Below are positions 5,029-6,351 of a DNA stretch of 6,351 nucleotides, in pieces (positions within the stretch are counted from its first letter, which is position 1; each line of letters opens with the position of its first letter). The translations under genes and the position numbers were made by a program. The DNA comes from Bacteroidota bacterium (GTDB lineage Bacteria; Bacteroidota; Bacteroidia; Flavobacteriales; Flavobacteriaceae), in NCBI GenBank assembly GCA_947483095.1, contig CANKLD010000079.1:1-6351 (forward strand), in the 5' to 3' direction. The notes beneath the pieces were generated by a model. It saw only the letters and a list, made by a program, of their open reading frames with translations. It did not search any database and was not told where the DNA came from.

Positions 5029-5553
5029 TTAAAGGTACATATCGACTAAACCGTCTGGTAAGTCCATCATCACTTTTTTATTTTCTCTGTCGATTTTTAA
5101 TAAAAAATGATCCACCATTGGGATTAGCATTTCAATATCGCCATTCAAAACCTCAAAAAGGGGTTGGGCAGTGGTGTCATTCACAGATACAATTTTACCA
5201 ATAATCCCGTGTTTTTTGTCCTCGATTTCAAATCCAATAACTTCATGAAAGTAGAATTTTTTACCTGAAAGTTTAGGTAACCTGTCTAAAGGAAGGTAAA
5301 GGGCATTACCAAGAATGGCGTCTGCCTCTTCTTCGGTAGTCATGTCTTCAAATTTAATTCTAAGAAAATCATTTTTATGAAGGGAACTACTTTCAATAAA
5401 AAAAGGAACCAAGTGTTTGTTGCATTCAACAAACACTGATTCCAAATTTTCGTATAACTCGGGTTCGTCTGTATCTAAATAAGCTAAGACTTCCCCTTTG
5501 AAGCTAAATTTTTTTGCGATTTTACCTAAATAAAAACATTCGTCTTTACGCAT
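5029..5553 (-). CDS. rimM: 16S rRNA processing protein RimM
   Basis: This 174-residue assembly factor binds the 30S head with protein S19 and helps mature the 3' domain of 16S rRNA. The N-terminal RimM beta-barrel opens with ECFYLGKIAKKFSFKGEV (residues 4-21) and includes LYLPLDRLPKL. The C-terminal PRC-barrel domain holds VIGFEIEDKKHGIIGKI and the family ending VDHFLLKID...MMDLPDGLVDMYL. The frame stays open upstream to 5655, but that extension overlaps the end of the S16 gene and has no family counterpart. The ATG at 5551-5553 places the conserved FYLGKI at the usual distance from the start, so it is chosen. The gene follows rpsP by 16 bp on the same strand, the conserved rpsP-rimM order, so it is co-transcribed with the ribosomal protein. 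The next gene downstream is 213 bp away. Confidence 0.95.
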   Translation of the reverse strand: MRKDECFYLGKIAKKFSFKGEVLAYLDTDEPELYENLESVFVECNKHLVPFFIESSSLHKNDFLRIKFEDMTTEEEADAILGNALYLPLDRLPKLSGKKFYFHEVIGFEIEDKKHGIIGKIVSVNDTTAQPLFEVLNGDIEMLIPMVDHFLLKIDRENKKVMMDLPDGLVDMYL

Positions 5554-5569
5554 TGAATCGCTATATAAA

Positions 5570-6325
5570 TTAAGCTTGTGCTTCTTCGTTATTTTCTTCA
5601 GTAGCAGGAGTTTGCTCCGCCTGTTCGCTAACGCTCGAGTCTTCAACTTCGGCAACAGCTTCTTCAGCTACAACTTCAGCAACAGGAGCTTCTTCAACCT
5701 CAGCAAGAGCTTCTTCAGCCACAGCTTCTTCAGCTACAACTTCTGCAGCAGGAGCTTCTTCAACCTCAGCAACAGACTCTTCTACTTCAATTTCTTCAAC
5801 TTCAGCAACAGTTTCTTCTACTTCTTCAACTTCTACTTCTTCAACTGCTGACTCAGCAGCAATTGCATCCGCTTCCGCTTTAGCAGCATCTTCTAGACGT
5901 TTCGCATTTACAGCTTGTTCCGCTTTGAAAGCTTGTGCTTTTGCAGCAGCTTGTGATTTAGATAAGCCATCTTTTTTAGCATCTACTTTTCCAGTTTTTG
6001 CTTCTAACCAAGCCGCTAATTTTGCATCAGCTTGTTCTTGAGTTAATGCCCCCTTACGGATTCCTCCATCAAGGTGGTGTTTCAATAATGCCCCTTTGTA
6101 TGATAATATTGCTTTCGCAGTATCCGTTGGTTGAGCACCATTATGTAACCATCTTACAGCGCTATCCAAATTTAAATCGATAGTTGCAGGGTTAGTGTTT
6201 GGATTGTAAGTACCAATTTTTTCTAGGTATTTACCATCTCTTTTTGAGCGAGCATCAGCTGCTACAACCCAGTAAAAAGGTTTTCCTTTTTTACCGTGTC
6301 TTTGTAATCTAATTTTTACAGACAT
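5570..6325 (-). CDS. rpsP: 30S ribosomal protein S16 with long acidic repetitive tail
   Basis: S16 is a primary assembly protein of the 30S body. The first 82 or so of 251 residues are canonical: MSVKIRLQRHGKKGKPFYWVV, then RSKRDGKYLEKIGTYNP and WLHNGAQPTDTA. Residues 83-157 form the Lys/Ala-rich helical extension common in Bacteroidetes S16. From about 158 to the end the protein is almost entirely Glu, Ala and Val, strongly acidic and without structure-forming variety. It includes two 22-residue repeats at 186-207 and 208-229 and an earlier 12-residue repeat at 169-192. E. coli S16 has 82 residues and I recall flavobacterial ones near 180, so the tail is unusually long. The ATG at 6323-6325 starts the conserved N-terminus. 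rimM follows after 16 bp. The promoter would lie beyond the window; the 26 bp upstream show none. Confidence 0.96.
   Translation of the reverse strand: MSVKIRLQRHGKKGKPFYWVVAADARSKRDGKYLEKIGTYNPNTNPATIDLNLDSAVRWLHNGAQPTDTAKAILSYKGALLKHHLDGGIRKGALTQEQADAKLAAWLEAKTGKVDAKKDGLSKSQAAAKAQAFKAEQAVNAKRLEDAAKAEADAIAAESAVEEVEVEEVEETVAEVEEIEVEESVAEVEEAPAAEVVAEEAVAEEALAEVEEAPVAEVVAEEAVAEVEDSSVSEQAEQTPATEENNEEAQA
5655..5772 (-). repeat. 66-bp tandem repeat within the rpsP tail
   Basis: Positions 5655-5706 and 5721-5772 match at 50 of 52 bases with a 66-bp period, that is 22 codons, so the reading frame is preserved. Both copies encode an AEVEEAP-x-AEVVAEEAVAE block. Such in-frame repeats can expand or contract by slippage or recombination without breaking the gene. 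Confidence 0.9.
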
Positions 6326-6351
6326 AATCTTATGATTAAATTTTGAGGTAC

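Noticed and set aside
5554..5655. In-frame 34-codon N-terminal extension of rimM
   Set aside because: It overlaps the end of rpsP by 86 bases, consists of Lys/Leu/Arg-rich residues read from the reverse frame of the S16 tail, and leaves the conserved RimM start far inside; the ATG at 5551-5553 fits the family.
5576..5851. Phe/Ser/Asn-rich open frame on the + strand opposite the S16 tail
   Set aside because: It is the antisense of the Glu/Ala/Val repeat region; its biased composition comes from that repeat, and it has no family features or plausible start signals.

Overview
The window looks like ordinary chromosomal DNA of a member of the Flavobacteriia, probably Flavobacterium or a close relative. 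This rests on AT-rich sequence, A-rich start regions without clear Shine-Dalgarno sites, several matches to the Bacteroidetes -7 promoter element TAnnTTTG, a long-tailed ribosomal protein S16, and protein sequences that read as typical flavobacterial versions of their families. Nothing points to a phage, plasmid, CRISPR array or defence island.

Left part (1-1845, + strand): the 3' end of an Mrp/NBP35-type Fe-S carrier ATPase, a small Nfu-type (NifU C-terminal) scaffold, a thioredoxin-reductase-like ferredoxin-NADP+ reductase, and a [2Fe-2S] adrenodoxin-type ferredoxin. These form an iron-sulfur assembly and electron-transfer block: two proteins that build or carry clusters, then a reductase and its likely ferredoxin partner only 2 bp apart. 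A perfect bidirectional terminator hairpin closes the block.

Middle (1853-3908, - strand): a DUF3050-type protein with a His/Asp/Glu-rich helix that suggests a haem-oxygenase-like, possibly metal-binding fold, and an acyl-CoA dehydrogenase closest to glutaryl-CoA dehydrogenase. The promoter of the first overlaps the terminator of the second.

Right part (3909-6351, - strand): a non-coding spacer carrying a structured repeat that I believe recurs in Flavobacterium intergenic regions, then a tRNA1(Val) adenine-37 N6-methyltransferase (TrmN6-like), a 213-bp repeat-rich spacer, RimM and ribosomal protein S16. RimM and S16 form the classic rpsP-rimM pair, 16 bp apart.

The most interesting structures are outside or at the edges of the genes. 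The first 20 codons of the tRNA methyltransferase are duplicated 128 bp upstream as a decayed copy, with ATA for the start codon and two in-frame stops. The repeat element at 4024-4104 supplies that gene's stop codon. The S16 gene has a very acidic tail built from 66-bp tandem repeats. I found no convincing new multi-gene system.
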